Shown here: piece after piece, positions 60,899 through 64,000 of the stretch
Layout of the letters: every line of letters starts with the position of its first letter
Position numbering within the stretch: position 1 is the stretch's first letter
Origin: Trichomonas vaginalis G3
Taxonomy: Eukaryota > Parabasalia > Trichomonadida > Trichomonadidae
Direction of reading: 5' to 3'
DNA: 64,000 nucleotides
NCBI RefSeq assembly: GCF_026262505.1
Contig: NC_067206.1
Span: forward strand, 26,985,896 to 27,049,895
The notes under the pieces: generated by a model
The model's database searches: none
Seen by the model: the letters and a program-made list of their open reading frames with translations, nothing else
Told to the model about the DNA's origin: nothing
Program-made: the position numbers and the translations under genes

Positions 60899-61579
60899 AT
60901 GACGACTAAAGCCTGTTTTGCTCTTTTGACACCAGAAGACTTTATTGTTGTGAATGGTAAAAAATACTCCTTTGAAGATACTTACTCAGATATACCACCA
61001 ACAGGTTTTGTTGACTTATTTAATACTTTAAGTACGGGTGTAACATGTGCTGCAACTAGAGCAGGTTTCATTATGTTTGGATGTCCGACTGAGTTTACTA
61101 TAAACGATATGAGCTATAATACAAAACTTATTTCTGGTTTTTACTACCAACAGTTTCCTATAACAGGAAAAGGTGTCATACAAGGAATGTCTATTCCATT
61201 GACATTAAGCACACCAATCTTATATATTGTTTCAAACTTAGGTTCAAAGTGTTATTCGAATGTCGACAGAAACTATTATGACCAAAAGATACTTATGCGT
61301 ATAAACAATACTTTCTCTGCTGGTTTGCCTATTGTTCATTCGAATGCAGAATTTTCAACCTTAGTGAACTCAAACACTTTGGCAAGTATAACGTTGACAT
61401 TAGTTGACGCAAACTTTGTTCCTGTAAAACTTTTATGTCCTATGTATTTGTCAATGACGGCAGAAAGTTTCGAATTGGAAGATGCAACTGGTGAAAGTAT
61501 TGTATTACAAGAACAACTTCAACAACAAATAGCTCAAGAACAACAAATGCAACAAATGCAACAACAAAGTCAAGAATAA
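60899..61579 (+). CDS. Probable Polinton minor capsid (penton-like) protein, 226 aa
   Basis: The protein is all-beta (GFVDLFNTLSTGVTCAATRA, SLKS-like strands around 90-180). The segment ASITLTLVDANFVPVKLLCP near the end is typical of single jelly-roll minor capsid proteins in Polintons and virophages, where a strand reading ITLxLxDxxG.. closes the fold. A Gln-rich tail follows. Placement two genes after the major capsid supports the call, which remains tentative. Confidence 0.5.
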   Translation: MTTKACFALLTPEDFIVVNGKKYSFEDTYSDIPPTGFVDLFNTLSTGVTCAATRAGFIMFGCPTEFTINDMSYNTKLISGFYYQQFPITGKGVIQGMSIPLTLSTPILYIVSNLGSKCYSNVDRNYYDQKILMRINNTFSAGLPIVHSNAEFSTLVNSNTLASITLTLVDANFVPVKLLCPMYLSMTAESFELEDATGESIVLQEQLQQQIAQEQQMQQMQQQSQE

Positions 61580-61608
61580 AAAAAATAATTTTTTTTTTTT
61601 TTTTAAAA

Positions 61609-62843
61609 ATGTACAGAATAGATGTTTCAGATTTTTATGACTTCCAAGCATTCAGAAATATGTGTCCATTTCGAGACTATAACAAAGCAGTCGAGAATTT
61701 GAAACGTTTAGTCATTTATGTTGACTCTGCCCCAGAATGTTATGTATGAAAGAATGGGATGTTGTCTTTAACAAACCAAGAGCAACAATAGTTTCAGAAC
61801 AAGAATGTAGACAGAAACTTAAGAAAATAAAAGTCGTACAAGTTGGCATGAAGATGTTAGATGCTTGGGATATCTTATTGTCAAAGTTAGAAGATTTTTC
61901 AGTTCGAGGTATAAAGTTCTATACACCTTCTCCAAACTTCTATTCTATCTTCACTGGATATAAATACGAACAAGTAGAATGGAAAGAAAATATTATAGAA
62001 GCTTGGTTAGACCATGTCAAAGAAATTATATGCAATGGAAACGAAAAGGTTTATGAGTATATCTTATGTTGGTTTGCAAACATCTTACAACATCCAAGTG
62101 CTAAAAATGAAACTGCTCTCATTATAATTGGAAAACAAGGAACTGGTAAGAACACATTCTTTACAGATATTTTTGCAAACTGTTAGAGGCTATTCGAACC
62201 CGAATATGACAAACTTAGAAAAACATCTGTGGCAAGTTTAACTCCTCAATAGAGAATATGAAACTTATAGTTTGCAATGAACTTCAAAGTATAGATACAA
62301 CAAAAGTTTTAAACTCAGATGCTTTGAAGAGTCTTATAACAGACAAAGTTGGAGTTGTTGAAAGAAAATATAAAGACCAAAGAGTTTGTGAAAATGTTGC
62401 AAACTTCATTATGGTTTCAAACAATTCTGTTCCGATGAAGTTAGAAAGTTCTGACAGAAGATATGTAGTTGTCAGAACGTCAGAATTCTCATATGCAAGA
62501 TACAGAATATTTTGACGACTTAGCAGAAACTTTGACATCTGACTTTTACAACCACTTGTTCTCATATTTTATGACATTAGATATTTCAAAGTTCAATCCA
62601 AGACAAATTCCACATACCGAAGAGAGACAAACATTGTTAGAAGCAAACAAGAGTGTATATGAACTGTTCATAGATGAAACTGACTTTGAGTGTTTAGATG
62701 AAAGGTCATTGTACGATTCGTATAAACAATATTGTCAAGAATATGGTTATATGACAGCGTCTAAACGAACATTCTTGGCAAATGTCAAAAGTCTTTTAGA
62801 CGTACAGAATGGTGTATATACAAAGAAAAATTTTTATGAGTAA
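61609..62843 (+). pseudogene. Broken SF3-type (D5-like) helicase region of the Polinton
   Basis: A P-loop of the form GKQGTGKNTFF, a later block with FIMVSNNSVPMKLESSDRRY (sensor-like Asn and Arg, as in SF3 helicases of the D5/primase-helicase group) and a C-terminal winged-helix-like part mark this region. It is broken, with about three breaks. SF3 helicases replicate DNA in virophages and many large DNA viruses. They are not part of the canonical Polinton gene set, which makes the presence here notable. Confidence 0.62.
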
Positions 62844-62879
62844 ATTTTAAAAAAAATATTTTTTTATCCGATAGAAAAG

Positions 62880-63299
62880 ATGGCAAAATTCATCTCAGTA
62901 AATAAGTACATGTCAGGACTTAAAGAAGAACTAGACCCATTCACATATTTGAATGTTTACTTCTACCATTTTGAAAAGTCTTCATTCAGCAAAGTTTGGA
63001 ACATCGAACCAGTTAAGTTTGCTATTGTGACTAAAAATGGTGCGAAATTTGAAGACTTAGACATAGAAGGTTTGTTAGCAGTCAAAGAAAGTTTTGACAG
63101 AAGGTTTTCAAACCTTAAAGAAGGCAAAGCATACAAACTTGTTATACCTTATGAACCAAAGAAGACAGACGACTATGAATATTATGAGTCTAAGATAGTT
63201 GAAGTTCAAGGTAAATTGGGTAAAAAGATTTTAGAGTCTAAGCCAGTGTTTGCTCCTAAAGAGGAAGAGAACATTGACATTGACCCAGAAATGTTCTAA
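62880..63299 (+). CDS. Polinton-borne hypothetical protein, 139 aa
   Basis: MAKFISVNKYMSGLKEELDP starts an alpha/beta protein with PVKFAIVTKNGAKFEDLDIE and a Lys/Glu-rich C-terminus. The leader is AT-only. Possibly a nucleic-acid-binding accessory factor of the replication region, but that is guesswork. Confidence 0.6.
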   Translation: MAKFISVNKYMSGLKEELDPFTYLNVYFYHFEKSSFSKVWNIEPVKFAIVTKNGAKFEDLDIEGLLAVKESFDRRFSNLKEGKAYKLVIPYEPKKTDDYEYYESKIVEVQGKLGKKILESKPVFAPKEEENIDIDPEMF

Positions 63300-63315
63300 A
63301 AATAAAATTTTATTT

Positions 63316-63768
63316 TTACATGTCAAATTTCTTTTTCTCTGGAACTGGTTCAGGTTCTTTCTTCTCTTCTTCTACTTTCTTTTCTTTCTTTTCTCTCTTC
63401 TTCTTTTCTGGTGGAGTTATGTCAAATTTGGCGCAACCATATTTATGTAAAAGTTCTTTGTCCTTTAATAGCTCTTCTATTCTGTTTTCTATTTCATCTT
63501 CAAGAACAGCGCATGTGTCTTCTTTGCATTCTAAGAAATTTTGTTGGACTTCATCTCTCCAAGAGGCGTCATCTCTGTCAACAAGTCTGTCATTGACAAA
63601 TTTTAAGACTGCTCTTTGTAATGTTTTATGGTTCTTGTCATATTCCCAGAAACAGAACTTTAGAACAAATTCACCTTTCTTGTTTACACTATGTAAGATT
63701 TTATGGTCGACAGATGTTTTGCTGTCAAAAAGTTTGTCTCGAATATAGATAGCGAAATCGCTAGACAT
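63316..63768 (-). CDS. Polinton-borne hypothetical protein, 150 aa
   Basis: MSSDFAIYIRDKLFDSKTSV begins a helical protein (LQRAVLKFVNDRLVDRDDAS) ending in a Lys/Glu/Pro-rich tail (KKKREKKEKKVEEEKKEPEP). It converges with the 139-aa gene, with 16 bases between stops, and is divergent from the ATPase gene. Not recognised. Confidence 0.6.
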   Translation of the reverse strand: MSSDFAIYIRDKLFDSKTSVDHKILHSVNKKGEFVLKFCFWEYDKNHKTLQRAVLKFVNDRLVDRDDASWRDEVQQNFLECKEDTCAVLEDEIENRIEELLKDKELLHKYGCAKFDITPPEKKKREKKEKKVEEEKKEPEPVPEKKKFDM

Positions 63769-63804
63769 TTTCTAAAAGATAAAAATTTTAATTTTTCTAA
63801 AAAT

Positions 63805-64000
63805 ATGTTAGAAAAAAAGTTTGCTGACATTGACAAGAAATTTGAGAATGTTTTAAACAAGAACAAGAGGAAGTTAGAAAATGCTCAGATAAAACCTATA
63901 CATGACAAGTTCTTATTTGCTCAGAATGGTATAACAGGTCTAATTGCACCACCTGGGTCGGGTAAGACTTTCACTTATCTTAAAATGGCTGCACAACAAC
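63805..64000 (+). CDS. Polinton packaging ATPase (FtsK/HerA, A32-like), 5' part
   Basis: The first 65 codons are in the window: MLEKKFADIDKKFENVLNKN, then FLFAQNGITGLIAPPGSGKT with a Walker A motif (GSGKT, Gly51-Thr55). The short N-terminus leading directly into IAPPGSGKTF is typical of the genome-packaging ATPases of Polintons and related viruses. Truncated by the window edge, so Walker B and the rest cannot be checked. Confidence 0.7.
   Translation, partial: MLEKKFADIDKKFENVLNKNKRKLENAQIKPIHDKFLFAQNGITGLIAPPGSGKTFTYLKMAAQQ

Larger units (their letters stand above)
52848..64000. mobile_element. Maverick/Polinton, left part (continues past the window)
   Basis: The element begins after an A-run at 52847/52848 with a GC-rich terminus and extends beyond the window, so its right end, target duplication, polymerase and integrase cannot be seen. 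Parts seen in order: terminal repeat; a 394-aa gene on the minus strand; a large coiled-coil/repeat protein; a probable major capsid protein; small genes on both strands; a probable minor capsid protein; a broken SF3-type helicase region; two small genes; and the start of a packaging ATPase. Gene content and the terminus match trichomonad Mavericks. The long open frames suggest a young insertion; about three breaks are apparent, confined to one gene region. Confidence 0.85.

Noticed and set aside
1-64000. tRNA, rRNA or snRNA genes
   Set aside because: I looked for T-loop-like GTTCRAN patterns and GC-rich conserved RNA blocks and found none I could support.

Overview
The window looks like a contig from a parabasalid protist, Trichomonas vaginalis or a close relative. 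The reasons are: strongly AT-rich DNA; dense, intronless, short-leader genes, several with an initiator of the TCA(+1)Y(T/A) type 3-35 bases before the ATG; ankyrin proteins with the long helical N-terminus typical of trichomonads; a Pmp-like surface protein relic; single-pass surface proteins with threonine/proline stalks; and a large Maverick/Polinton with a GC-rich terminal repeat. The species call is inference; no rRNA or tRNA gene is present to settle it.

Layout. 0.3-16.9 kb is host gene space: a GCN2-like pseudokinase broken by an in-frame TAG, a decayed Pmp-like gene, an ankyrin gene in three frames, a small hypothetical gene, an RRM protein, a Tubby-like protein, an 8-TM membrane protein, SAP18, a coiled-coil protein and a WD40 protein. 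17.4-23.3 kb is gene-poor and reads as a TTAA-flanked DNA transposon of Kolobok type. It carries a Mutator/Kolobok-like transposase (frameshifted) and, nested inside, a 0.7-kb element with 34-bp inverted repeats and a near 9-bp target duplication that holds an unknown ORF. A surface glycoprotein (23.4-25.6 kb) and a second TTAA-flanked 1.0-kb non-autonomous element (25.9-27.0 kb) follow.

28.1-48.7 kb is host gene space again: a PSTAIRE-type CDK, a hypothetical gene divergent from an AFG2-type double AAA ATPase, an ankyrin gene whose repeats are interrupted by a 37-bp minisatellite organised in higher-order units, a beta-helix protein, a coiled-coil/ankyrin protein, a coiled-coil/RRM protein, an HD-domain phosphohydrolase, a large mannose-6-phosphate-receptor-like sorting receptor and a CAP-domain surface protein. 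48.7-52.8 kb is an AT-rich desert with small hairpins.

52.85 kb to the window end is the left part of a Maverick/Polinton. It has a GC-rich terminus, a large coiled-coil/repeat protein, a probable major capsid protein, a probable minor capsid protein, small accessory genes on both strands, a broken SF3-type helicase gene and the start of a packaging ATPase. Its polymerase, integrase and right end are not in the window. The long open frames suggest a young copy.

Functional themes are stress and translation control (GCN2-like, AFG2), chromatin and RNA (SAP18, RRM, WD40), the secretory and lysosomal route (MPR-like receptor and surface proteins with endocytic tail motifs), and several layers of mobile DNA.
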